Below, piece by piece: positions 1 to 9,102 of a stretch of DNA of 64,000 bases. This DNA is from Bifidobacteriaceae bacterium (GTDB lineage: Bacteria > Actinomycetota > Actinomycetes > Actinomycetales > WQXJ01): the NCBI GenBank assembly GCA_031267825.1, contig JAIRYJ010000037.1:55158-119157 (forward strand), written 5' to 3'. The position numbers and the translations under genes are program-made. The notes beneath the pieces were generated by a model, which had not been told where the DNA came from, did not search any database, and was given only the letters and a program-made list of their open reading frames with translations. Each line of letters starts with the position of its first letter. Position 1 is the stretch's first letter.

Positions 1-273
1 GTTCAAGGGCACCTCTGGCGCCAGGTCGTGTTCCCGGGCAGTGACTGGGTCGATGTTTAGCACGTCGCGACGGAATGCTCTCCGCGGGCTAGTTTTGGGC
101 GGCCCCGCCTGACCAGCAAGCTAGGCGTAGACTCAGCCGGGCGGCAGGAGAACCGTAGAAGCCGTAGCTCGTTCCACCGGGAAGAACCGCAGGAGTGGGC
201 CCACGGAGTTCGGCTTAGCCTATCCTGATGCGTCACTGTCGGGGAATGTTGTGTTTGGGAAGTAGGTGCTTGC

Positions 274-1158
274 ATGGGTCCGTCGGATATGGAGAACTAC
301 GGCGAACAAGTCAATCGCCGAGTTGCCGTCGTGATGGCGGTCCGCAACGGGATGAAATACCTGCCTGAGCAACTCGGCTCGATCGTTGGGCAGAGTTGTA
401 CGCCTTCGGAGATCGCGGTTGTGGACGACATGTCCACAGATGGCAGTGCGGAGTACATCGAAGTAACATGTCGCGAGATTGCGGAAGTGAAAGTCCTGTC
501 GGCGGGATCCCACACGGGGCGATCGGTCAATGGCCGAATTGGTGCCAATTTCGCTAAGGGTCTGCGGGCCACATCTCCGGGGACGGACTTGATCGCGTTC
601 TGCGATCAGGATGACATCTGGGAACCTGACCGCCTCGAGCACCAAACGGCTCGCCTGAGTTGTTCCGCGGGCAGGTTGATGACAACGTCCGATGCGGAGA
701 TCATTGATGGCGAAAGTGAGCCGACTGGATCGCGGTTATGGGCTCAGTTCGGTATTAGGGAGGACTGGAATCAGTTGCCGCTGCATGACCAAATACAACG
801 CATTTTGGCCCAATCGGTTGCGGTCGGAGCAACATCAATGATCCGTCGGGAGTTTGCGCTTGCTGTTGGTGACCCGCCCAGGGGACTGCTCCACGACAGG
901 TGGTGGTCCATCGCGGCCGCCACGCATGGCGGACTTGACCTTGATCCCACGGTAACGGTCAAGTATCGGGTACACGCTGGCCAAGCGGCTGGATTGGCCA
1001 GTAACAGCAGGCCATCGGCGATGGCGCTGAGGCTGGTGCGTGAGCCCGCGGATCTAGTGCGGCAAATCGTAGCTATCTCAGCGCTCCGGAAGGCCGCGCC
1101 AGAAGCGGCTAAAGACTTAAGCTACCGGTCCATCGTGCGGGCGGTTCTCAAGAGATGA
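274..1158 (+). CDS. Glycosyltransferase family 2 protein
   Basis: N-terminal VAVVMAVRNGMKYLPEQLGSIVGQ...IAVVDDMSTDGS and FCDQDDIWEPDRL typical of GT2 (GT-A fold); ATGA overlap with next ORF. Confidence 0.85.
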   Translation: MGPSDMENYGEQVNRRVAVVMAVRNGMKYLPEQLGSIVGQSCTPSEIAVVDDMSTDGSAEYIEVTCREIAEVKVLSAGSHTGRSVNGRIGANFAKGLRATSPGTDLIAFCDQDDIWEPDRLEHQTARLSCSAGRLMTTSDAEIIDGESEPTGSRLWAQFGIREDWNQLPLHDQIQRILAQSVAVGATSMIRREFALAVGDPPRGLLHDRWWSIAAATHGGLDLDPTVTVKYRVHAGQAAGLASNSRPSAMALRLVREPADLVRQIVAISALRKAAPEAAKDLSYRSIVRAVLKR

Positions 1159-2213
1159 CGCGGGACCCGGAGCCTGCCGATGCGCAGCCACCTTTACGCC
1201 GTGACACCAGCCGCCCGGACCTGGGATCCAGCCCGCCTCTCCAGGGAGATGGGCAGAAAAAAGCGTTCGCAATACTCGTAGCGACATACCGCAGGCCAAG
1301 GCAGTTGCTCGATTTGCTTGAGTCAATTGGCCGTGCGAATGCCCGCGAAAAGTTTGATGTAGTGGTCGTTGATAATGACCCAGATCGCAGTGCGATCACC
1401 GCGCTTGCCGACTACCCAGAACCTGACGGATGGAGACTGATCGTTGCTCATGAGGAGCGACCAGGCATCGCGGCCGCCCGCAACAGGGGATTGGGAATCG
1501 CCGCAGGGCACTACAACTTCTATTGTTTCGTTGACGACGATGAAGTTGTGCCACCGCATTGGCTAGACGGCGTGATGAACTGGGCGAACCAGGAATCCGT
1601 TGATGCTGTTTCGGGGCCAGTTCGTTCGGTGTTTGCGACCGAGCCGCCAGCTTGGGCACGGTTGGGGGGTTTTTTTGAAGCGCCGGAGACCGAGTCTGGA
1701 CGGCATGTGCCTCAGGCCGCTACAAATAACCTAGTCATGAAGGCGGATGCCCTGGAGAGGTTTGGGGTGAGTCGGTTCGATGAACGCTTCAGCGAGTCCG
1801 GTGGTTCTGACATTTTCCTTACGGCTCAGCTAGTTACCGCAGGAGCGACGATCGTTTGGGACAACGGCATGGAAGTGGTGGAGACGGTGCCTTTAGAGCG
1901 GTGCCGAGGCACCTGGATCGCAAGAAGGGCAATCCGTACTGGAGGAACGCATGGCCGTGTGATGCTGTGGCGTCCGGACACCGGTGTGGGCCGACCGGGG
2001 AGTTTTCTCAGAAGACTAGTAGTTGTTGCGCATGGCCTTGCCCGAATGCTCGCAGGTGCGCTTGCGGTGCTGACGTGTCCGCTGGTGAATCACTATGCCC
2101 GGGGGGCTGGAGGTCTCCGGAAACTTCTGCGAGGCATTGGCTTTGTAGGCGTCGGGTTTGGTCTGTACGTCAACGAGTACCGGCGGACTCCGGAGAACAA
2201 GGAAATGTCATAG
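1155..2213 (+). CDS. Glycosyltransferase family 2 protein
   Basis: FAILVATYRRPRQLLDLLESI...VVVDNDPD...FVDDDEVVPPHWLD motifs; overlaps upstream GT by 4 bp. Confidence 0.85.
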   Translation: MTRDPEPADAQPPLRRDTSRPDLGSSPPLQGDGQKKAFAILVATYRRPRQLLDLLESIGRANAREKFDVVVVDNDPDRSAITALADYPEPDGWRLIVAHEERPGIAAARNRGLGIAAGHYNFYCFVDDDEVVPPHWLDGVMNWANQESVDAVSGPVRSVFATEPPAWARLGGFFEAPETESGRHVPQAATNNLVMKADALERFGVSRFDERFSESGGSDIFLTAQLVTAGATIVWDNGMEVVETVPLERCRGTWIARRAIRTGGTHGRVMLWRPDTGVGRPGSFLRRLVVVAHGLARMLAGALAVLTCPLVNHYARGAGGLRKLLRGIGFVGVGFGLYVNEYRRTPENKEMS

Positions 2214-2696
2214 CCTGACCTCGCCCGGCCGGTGGCGCTTTACCTGCGGGCAGCGACCTGGTTGCTAGAAACGTGAGCCAATCATCATTAACCCATGGCA
2301 GACCACCAACGGTTGCCGGGTGACAGGTGGTTGGCGGTGAGCCGGGACGATGCCGACCCTCGGGGAACGCTCCTGGTCCGTCTTGGGTGCTGGGCATGTT
2401 GGTGGGCTGGGAGCTGGTGGGGCGGCATCGGGCAAATTGAAACCAGCGTGCGGCCGCACAACCACAGGTGTGGTTCGATGACCACAGCGCGCGGATGGGC
2501 AGCGGGCTGAGCCAGCCGTTGCGGTGCTGGATCGCCTTTTCGGTGTGGAGCAAGACGCCGCGGACCACCCGGTCAGCGAAACGGCGTCGAATAGGTGGTC
2601 GCCAGGGCGCGTCGCCGTGAATTCGCGGCCCATGGTTGGGTCGGCTGATTCGCCGGGTGTCAGCAGGTGGTTTGCCGTCAGTCGATCTGACTGTGG

Positions 2697-3131
2697 TTAA
2701 TCGTCGATCATTCTGGCCGCGACCGCCGGCTCAAGCCACTTCAGACCAGGTACCTGGGCAAAGACCGGGTCCGTCGAGATCACCACCGTTACCCCACAGA
2801 CCAGTGCTGTTGCTGCGTGGACAGCGTCGCGGCCGCGGATGGTGGGCGATATCTCGATCAGTCGCATAGCTTCTTCAAGCACGGCTGTATCAAAAGGCAT
2901 GACCTCGAAGACCGCGGCTACATCCCGACCGTCCCGCACGGCCGCTAAACGGTCCGATGTCACCCGCATCCGGTGGTAGATCAACTCCCGAATCATCTCA
3001 GCGCTGGCCACGCCAGTCAGACGGCCAGCTCCGGCCGCCCGGAGAAGAGCTAGACACGGCTCCTTAGCCGGGTGTGGGCCACCTAAGGCGTAGATGGGAA
3101 TGTTGGAGTCAACCAAGGCGGCCAAACTCAT
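2697..3131 (-). CDS. PIN-domain ribonuclease toxin (VapC-like)
   Basis: ALVDSNIPIYALGG N-term and RGRDAVHAATAL acidic PIN motifs; 4-bp overlap with upstream RHH antitoxin ORF. Confidence 0.8.
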   Translation of the reverse strand: MSLAALVDSNIPIYALGGPHPAKEPCLALLRAAGAGRLTGVASAEMIRELIYHRMRVTSDRLAAVRDGRDVAAVFEVMPFDTAVLEEAMRLIEISPTIRGRDAVHAATALVCGVTVVISTDPVFAQVPGLKWLEPAVAARMIDD

Positions 3132-3403
3132 GCGCCGGGCTCCCCGAACATCTCCCTTTCGATGCTGGCCTTGATAACAGGCCAGTCTTCGGACGGGGTC
3201 TCATTCGACGCTTCAGCGCGGCGCAATAGCCGTTCCACCGCTGCACGCCTGCCAGACCCAACGCGGGTCAATTTCTCATCTACGGCCTCACGGACAACCG
3301 CGGCAACTGATTTGCCTTGGGATCTGGCTAGACGCTCCAACATTTCGCCGCGCTCTGGGTCAATCAGTATTTGCAGGCGCCGCTCCAACACTGCAATGCT
3401 CAT
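3128..3403 (-). CDS. Antitoxin, ribbon-helix-helix type (VapB-like)
   Basis: LQILIDPERGEMLERLARSQGKSVAAVVREAVDEKL; directly upstream of and overlapping the PIN toxin. Confidence 0.75.
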   Translation of the reverse strand: MSIAVLERRLQILIDPERGEMLERLARSQGKSVAAVVREAVDEKLTRVGSGRRAAVERLLRRAEASNETPSEDWPVIKASIEREMFGEPGA

Positions 3404-3555
3404 AAGTTAGCATGTGCAGCGCTTGGGACAAGGGTCCGACGAGACTCATGATTACGGCCCGCGTGGAGGGGCCTGTGCCTCACGGATTTTTGCCCGCGTA
3501 GCGAACCCCTCTTCCATACCGGTGGCGAGGGCCGCCACGGTGGGCGGATGGGAAG

Positions 3556-3850
3556 CGGGTTGTCGATGCTGTCAAGAGCCGGGATCACCAAGAAGTACGC
3601 CAGCCGGTACGCCAAAGCGCCGAAGAAACTGAAGTCGTAGATCCTCACCCAGTTGTGCGACGTGACCGGATGGTCCAGGGACAACGCACGGCGCCTGGCA
3701 CCGACCAAGACCCGCCGCCTGGAGGAGCAAACCAAACCCAAACCGCCCGACCCGAAGGGCGTCAAACGCTGCGGCCCAGACCCCATGGCCGGGTCCCAGC
3801 GTGGAGGGACGAAAAACGAGTGACGCTGTAGTCCAGACCCCGTCGTTACG
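3556..3850 (+). pseudogene. Decayed transposase/integrase-like N-terminus
   Basis: Frame reads ITKKYASRYAKAPKKLKS*ILTQLCDVTGWSRDNARRRL, resembling the N-terminal helical region of DDE integrase-type transposases, interrupted by a stop. Confidence 0.4.
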
Positions 3851-4081
3851 CGGGCATTTCATCTATGAGGCACGAGGAACGTTTCGCGGGCACTTGACTT
3901 TGAGGCACCTCGGGGTCAGCAGCGCAGTGTTTTCCTTTGGGAACACCAGCGTGTCCGCGGCTGAGATAGGGATGAAACCAGGCGCCGACCCGCGCTGGGG
4001 AAATCGGAGAGGCTGGGAGCCGGCGGGGCGGGCGATTGATGCAGAGGCGCATCAATAATGATGCAAGGCTAGAAGCATGGT

Positions 4082-4225
4082 GTGAGAACCACTGTTGACC
4101 TACCGGAGGCTCTGTACGCCAGAGTCAAACGCCACGCCGAATCGCACCAACAGTCGCTCCTGGCGACATTCGACCAAGCTCTAGCCGCGGCCTATCCGGC
4201 GGACACTTACCTCATCGGTACGTAG
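4082..4225 (+). CDS. Small RHH antitoxin-like protein (GTG start), no toxin partner seen
   Basis: GTG ORF: VRTTVDLPEALYARVKRHAESHQQSLLATFDQALAAAYPADTYLIGT*, typical TTVDLPEALYARVK antitoxin N-term; absent from supplied ORF track. Confidence 0.55.
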   Translation: MRTTVDLPEALYARVKRHAESHQQSLLATFDQALAAAYPADTYLIGT

Positions 4226-4249
4226 GAGGCCGCTTTCGCCAGCCTCCTA
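4223..4249. terminator. Bidirectional hairpin between convergent genes; arms TAGGAGGC/GCCTCCTA contain both stop codons
   Basis: taggaggc(4223-4230)...gcctccta(4242-4249); TAG stop of + ORF and TAG stop of - ORF lie in the two arms. Confidence 0.65.
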
Positions 4250-5410
4250 GTCGCGGCGGTAAACGTCCCGGGTATAAAGCTTGTCCGCCACATCCGTCAG
4301 TTCCTCAGACCAGCGGTTAGCGACAATGACATCCGCCTGATCTTTGAATGTTTCCAGATCAGACACCACAGTGGCGCCGTCAAGAGACGGCGCGTCAAGC
4401 AACGGTTCGTAAATGATGATCTCCAAGCCCGCCCTCGCCAGCCTGGCCATAACCCCCAGAATGGCTGACTCACGGAAATTGTCAGACCCCGTTTTCATGG
4501 TTAGACGGTAAATACCGACCTTCTTCGGGGTACGGGCCAAAATAGCCGCCGCTATATAATCCATCCGCGTGCTATTGGATTCAACAATCGCGGTAATCAG
4601 GTTCTGCGGTAACAACCCATAATTGGCCAGCAGTTGGCGTGAATCCTTCGGTAAGCAGTACCCGCCATAACCGAACGACGGGTTGTTGTAATGGTCACCG
4701 ATGCGAGGATCCAGCGCCACAGCCCCCACAATCTCCGCCGTTCTCAAGTCGTGGACAGCCGCGTAAGTGTCCAGTTCATTGAAAAACGCGACCCGCAACG
4801 CCAAATACGTGTTAGCGAACAGTTTGGCCGCCTCCGCTTCAGACGGCCCAGTCAACAGGACCGGAGGATCGTTAAGAGCCGCCTCCGACAGCAGATCAGC
4901 TACCTCTTGCCCCAGCGCCGACCGGTCACCCACCACAATCCGCGAAGGCCTCAAGTTATCCTCCAAGGCGCGTGATTCGCGTAGAAACTCCGGCACAAAA
5001 ACAATGCCCGCGCCAGGATGCTTAGCCCGCATCCGTTCAGTAAACCCAACCGGAACCGTCGACTTGATAACAAAAGTGGCTTGCGGGACTTGGAGGGCGG
5101 CATCGTCCAAAACCTGTTCCAGCGAACTTGTGTCAAAGCTGCCACTTTGGTGATCGTAATTAGTTGGAGTCGCCAAAATGACATAACTGGCGTTCTGGCA
5201 AGCCTGTTCCAGTGAAGTGGTAGCCGAAAGGTTAAGCTCGGCTGATTGCAGGAAATCTCCCAGAGTCGCGTCATAGAACGGCGACCGGCGCGAGTTGACC
5301 AAATCAACTTTGGTCGGGTCAATGTCGCAAACCGTCACCTGATGGCGTTGGGCTAGAACAGCGGCCAGCGTCAAACCGACATAACCGGCACCGATCACGG
5401 CGATCCGCAT
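4247..5410 (-). CDS. UDP-glucose/GDP-mannose dehydrogenase family protein
   Basis: MRIAVIGAGYVGLTLAAVLAQRHQVTVCDID NAD-binding start; PSFGYGGYCLPKDSRQL catalytic Cys motif. Confidence 0.93.
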   Translation of the reverse strand: MRIAVIGAGYVGLTLAAVLAQRHQVTVCDIDPTKVDLVNSRRSPFYDATLGDFLQSAELNLSATTSLEQACQNASYVILATPTNYDHQSGSFDTSSLEQVLDDAALQVPQATFVIKSTVPVGFTERMRAKHPGAGIVFVPEFLRESRALEDNLRPSRIVVGDRSALGQEVADLLSEAALNDPPVLLTGPSEAEAAKLFANTYLALRVAFFNELDTYAAVHDLRTAEIVGAVALDPRIGDHYNNPSFGYGGYCLPKDSRQLLANYGLLPQNLITAIVESNSTRMDYIAAAILARTPKKVGIYRLTMKTGSDNFRESAILGVMARLARAGLEIIIYEPLLDAPSLDGATVVSDLETFKDQADVIVANRWSEELTDVADKLYTRDVYRRD

Positions 5411-5539
5411 AGTTGTGGAGCCTCTCTATTGGGGTACGCCCGGTCCTGGGCAACTCCAGCAGTGTAGTACCGGCGCGAAGGCACCAATAGACCGGCCCAG
5501 AAGACCAGGCCGGGGCGCTGACTGGTGTGCCACCGGGAC

Positions 5540-5645
5540 TGGGCGGAGGTCTGGCCAGGGGGTTGGGCAGGGGACTGGGCGCGGGTCTGGCCAGGGGGCT
5601 GGGCAAGGGCCTGGGCGCGGGTCTGGGCAGAGGGGTTGGCCCAAG
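5540..5645 (+). repeat. G-rich degenerate tandem repeat (CTGGGCGCGGGTCTGGCCAGGGGG-like)
   Basis: ggaggtctggccagggggttgggcaggggactgggcgcgggtctggccagggggctgggcaagggcctgggcgcgggtctgggcag. Confidence 0.75.
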
Positions 5646-5824
5646 GTCGGTAAGGCACACTCGCCTCTGGCCGTGAGCGGCTGCGCGGCGTCACTCTGAC
5701 TTGCTCCGCCATCAGTCTGGGCTCGTCATGTCGGCGCCACTGAGGCCAGCGAGTGTCTGGCCGTTCTGGGCGGTTATGGGCATAAGCGCGGCAGAACTGC
5801 CCACAGGTGTTGTAACCTTGAGTC

Positions 5825-6151
5825 ATGGAAAGCGTCGTGATCCCGCCCGCGTCGGTGAAACTGAACCCGAGCCGGGAGTCGGATTGGGCCAGAGCCGTAC
5901 TCGACTTCGTGTCCAAAGCCGCGAGCGAAGGTAAGACCGTCCTGGTCAGCGCGGATGAGAGAACGTTTTCCCCGGGCCAGGCGGCCCAGATCGCGAACGT
6001 TTCGCGCATGACCATTCAGCGTCGGATCGAGGATGGGACCATCAAAGCTGTCAAGCGGGGTTCGCGGTGGCGGATCGCGGAATCCGAGTTGGAACGCTAC
6101 CGCTGGCAGGTTTACGCCGACACGGTGGCGGGGATGGCGGATGACTTCTGA
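5825..6151 (+). CDS. Helix-turn-helix (excisionase/MerR-like) DNA-binding protein, antitoxin-like
   Basis: RTFSPGQAAQIANVSRMTIQRRIEDGTIKAVKRGSRWRIAESELERYR. Confidence 0.75.
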   Translation: MESVVIPPASVKLNPSRESDWARAVLDFVSKAASEGKTVLVSADERTFSPGQAAQIANVSRMTIQRRIEDGTIKAVKRGSRWRIAESELERYRWQVYADTVAGMADDF

Positions 6152-6421
6152 AGCCCGCTTCTCGGTCTTCGTTGACGCCGACGTGCTGGCGGTGCCGCAG
6201 TCCCGTCAGTTGAAACGCTGCTGCCTCACTTCTGGCCCAGATGGCGCCCGGACCTACGGATCTTCTGCCCTGATCCGCTCACGTGGCGCATCCTGGCGGC
6301 CGCATCGCTGCTCGATGTGCTGGCGGTGTCTGAGGGCAACTACCCAATCAATGAGACGCTCCGGATAGAGACCGAAGCCGCCGTGGCGGCATCAAAACTC
6401 GATCTGTCGACACCCACCTAA
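6141..6421 (+). pseudogene. Frameshifted PIN-domain toxin partner
   Basis: Starts MTSEARFSVFVDADVLAVP, then continues only in another frame: LPHFWPRWRPDLRIFCPDPLTWRILAAASLLDVLAVSEGNYPINETLRIETEAAVAASKL. Confidence 0.55.
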
Positions 6422-6459
6422 CCAGGCCGGGCCGCATCAGCCAGCCCGCATCAACCCGC

Positions 6460-7428
6460 CTAACCAGCCCGGGCCGCGTCGGCCCGTCGCTGAGTCGCCC
6501 GGGTCAGATCATTCGGCACACCGGTGATGGCGGCGATGATGTCCTCGTAGGACACGTCAGCCATTGGCGCTTCACCGTTGATCCGGCCGTGCCGCATCAC
6601 CACCAGTCGGTCCGCCACAGCTTGAACATCAGCCAGAATGTGGCTGATCAGCATCACGCCGTAGCCCAGGTCACGCAAATGTTCAATCAGATTGAGGACT
6701 TCAGCGGTTTGTGTGACGGACAGTGAGGATGTCGGCTCATCGAGCACAACTATCCGAGGCGACCCGAGCAGCGCCCGCGCCACCGCCGTTGACTGGCGCT
6801 GCCCGCCAGATAAGGCCGCCACCTTGGTCCGCACCGAAGGCAGCCGGGCGCCGATCCGCCCAAAAACTGACCGCGCGATGTCCTCCATGGCGGCCTCTTT
6901 CATGACGCCATAGGCCCGAGCCTCGCGCCCCAGGAACAGGTTCGCCACAATATCCAGGTTGTCGCACAACGCCAGGTCCTGGAAAACGGTCGCAACGCCT
7001 AGTTCGTGGGCGGCGGCCGGTGTTGGGATCAAGGTTGGCCGCCCATCCAAGTAGATCGTTCCTGAATCTGGCGGGTGAACCCCGGCGATTGTTTTAGCCA
7101 GAACTGATTTGCCGGCCGCGTTGTCACCCACCACAGCGACCACTTCATGGGCCCGGATGTCAAAGTCGACATGGTCTAAAGCACGCACCGAACCGAATTT
7201 CTTGCAGACGCCGCGGAGCGAAAGTATGGGCGGCGGCAGGGGGCTGCTGGGTTTGGTAACTTGACCAGTGGACGATGCCGCCCGGTCGGAATCGTCCACT
7301 ACTTGGGTCGCGCTGGGGGCCGGGTTTTGCGAAGTGTCCCGGGCTGGGTTTGAGGCCCGGCTGGGGACCGCGCTTGAGGCTGGGTTCTGACTAGCGTCTC
7401 GGGCTGGGTTCCGATGGTCAGTTGGCAT
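6460..7428 (-). CDS. Sugar ABC transporter ATP-binding protein (single ABC domain)
   Basis: Walker A GDNAAGKSVLAKTIAG, signature ALSGGQRQSTAVARALL, Walker B IVVLDEPTSSLS; resembles one ABC half of RbsA/FrcA-like proteins. Confidence 0.88.
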   Translation of the reverse strand: MPTDHRNPARDASQNPASSAVPSRASNPARDTSQNPAPSATQVVDDSDRAASSTGQVTKPSSPLPPPILSLRGVCKKFGSVRALDHVDFDIRAHEVVAVVGDNAAGKSVLAKTIAGVHPPDSGTIYLDGRPTLIPTPAAAHELGVATVFQDLALCDNLDIVANLFLGREARAYGVMKEAAMEDIARSVFGRIGARLPSVRTKVAALSGGQRQSTAVARALLGSPRIVVLDEPTSSLSVTQTAEVLNLIEHLRDLGYGVMLISHILADVQAVADRLVVMRHGRINGEAPMADVSYEDIIAAITGVPNDLTRATQRRADAARAG

Positions 7429-8611
7429 AGCTCACCTCTGTAATATCGGCCGTCAAACTGACCGAATCCAAGGCCAGAGCGGTGGCGCCACGGACTGGGG
7501 CAAGGTCTCCGAGGGCGGCCTGAACAATCCTCAACGGTGACGCCGGATTGCGCAGCACAGCCCGCCCGGCCTCGTTCCGGATCGGGTCAAGTAGCAGGTC
7601 ACCGCAACGGGCCAGTTCACCGCCAATCACCACGACGCGCGGATTGATGACGTTGGCTAAAGCCGCCACAGCGACGCCCACAAAAAGGCCGGCATCGGCC
7701 ACGACCCGTGAACAACCAGCGTCACCAGCCAGGCACTGGTTGACTACATCACGTAAAGACAGGTTGCCGTGGGTGGCGCGGAGCGATTCGACCAAAGCGT
7801 TGGCGTTGACGACGGTTTCAAGGCAGCCACGGTTACCGCAATGGCAGATGGCGCCACTGTCCACCACCCGAATGTGGCCGATCTCCCCGGCCGTACCAGC
7901 CGCACCGCGGAAGATCTGACCGTCAATCACCAGACCGGCCCCAACGCCGTGGCCAACATAAACATAGGCCGCCACATCGGCTCCTTGCGCCGCCCCGAAA
8001 CGGCGTTCGGCGAGGGCCGCCAGGTTGGCGTCATTGTCAACAAAAACGGGTGTATCCAGGCGCCGGGCCATTGATGGGGCGATCTGAACCTCATCCCAGC
8101 CGCGCTGGATACCGTGCACTGGCAAACTGCCGTCACGGTGGTCAACTGGTGCGGCGATGCCTAAACCAACACCGCGCAGTTCCTCATGTGAGGCGCCAAT
8201 CGATTCGAGCAGGTCAGCGATCAGTAAAGCCGCCCGGTCCATGCCGGTGTCCGCCCGGTGATCGGCTGGCAGTGGCATGTGCTGCTGCGCGATGACCGTT
8301 CCGACCAGGTCTGATAGTTCGATTCGCAATGTTCGTGAGGCGAAATGAACTCCCGCCACCAGGCCAAGCCGCCTAGCTAACGAGACTTGCAGGGCCCGAC
8401 GTCCGGAGCGTGACACTGGGCTGGTGGTGACCACACCGTTGGCGGTTAGTTCCTTGACAATGTTTGACACTGTGGCGGTCGACAGGCCCGCCGCGTCGGC
8501 GATTTCAACTTGGGTCAGGGCGCCGAACCGTTTGATGGCGTCCAGAATGCGCCCGCGGTTGGCTTCGCGCAGGGAACTTTGTGATCCCAGGGTGGGCCGC
8601 TCCGTGGTCAC
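7418..8611 (-). CDS. ROK family transcriptional regulator
   Basis: N-terminal HTH (LTQVEIADAAGLSTATVSNIVKEL) plus ROK kinase fold with CHCGNRGCLET zinc motif. Confidence 0.9.
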   Translation of the reverse strand: MTTERPTLGSQSSLREANRGRILDAIKRFGALTQVEIADAAGLSTATVSNIVKELTANGVVTTSPVSRSGRRALQVSLARRLGLVAGVHFASRTLRIELSDLVGTVIAQQHMPLPADHRADTGMDRAALLIADLLESIGASHEELRGVGLGIAAPVDHRDGSLPVHGIQRGWDEVQIAPSMARRLDTPVFVDNDANLAALAERRFGAAQGADVAAYVYVGHGVGAGLVIDGQIFRGAAGTAGEIGHIRVVDSGAICHCGNRGCLETVVNANALVESLRATHGNLSLRDVVNQCLAGDAGCSRVVADAGLFVGVAVAALANVINPRVVVIGGELARCGDLLLDPIRNEAGRAVLRNPASPLRIVQAALGDLAPVRGATALALDSVSLTADITEVSYAN

Positions 8612-9102
8612 GCGGCAAGTCTAGACCAGCCCTCGGAGCCTTTTAGGGATCGGCCTGTGCGGGTCCGGTCCGGTCCGGGATGGGCTGGTGCGGCATCAGT
8701 TGGTGCGGGATCGATCTGGGAGGCTGGCCTAACTGGTGTGGGCCCCGTCCGAAAGGCTGACTTAGCTGGTGGCCGCCGGGTGGGGCCGGACTGGGGGACG
8801 GCATCGTCCAGCTTGGCTTTACTGGTCAAAGTCACAATTCGATAAACGCCCCGCTTGGATTTGACTAGTGAACACAACCGGGTCTAGCGTTGCGGGCAGC
8901 CTGAACGCGTGGAAGCCACCCGCGGGCCAGGCGCGGACCCCACCGTGGGGCCTACACAATGAGGTGAATACGGCTGGGACGGATCACCCGCACAACCCCG
9001 ATGACGCTGGGGAAAACAACTAAACGGCCTGGGATGGTTCTGACTTCCTGCTCCGGGTACGCTCAGCCTCACGTCAAACCGACCGAAAGGAATGGCTCAA
9101 AC

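Noticed and set aside
2230-2690. Candidate coding region downstream of the second glycosyltransferase
   Set aside because: Competing frames on both strands, no recognisable motifs; likely decayed intergenic DNA.
5319-6015. ORFs with PGQTRAQSPAQPP/RPAPSPLPNPL repeats upstream of the dehydrogenase
   Set aside because: Low-complexity translations of the G-rich tandem DNA array in several frames; no evidence of a real protein.
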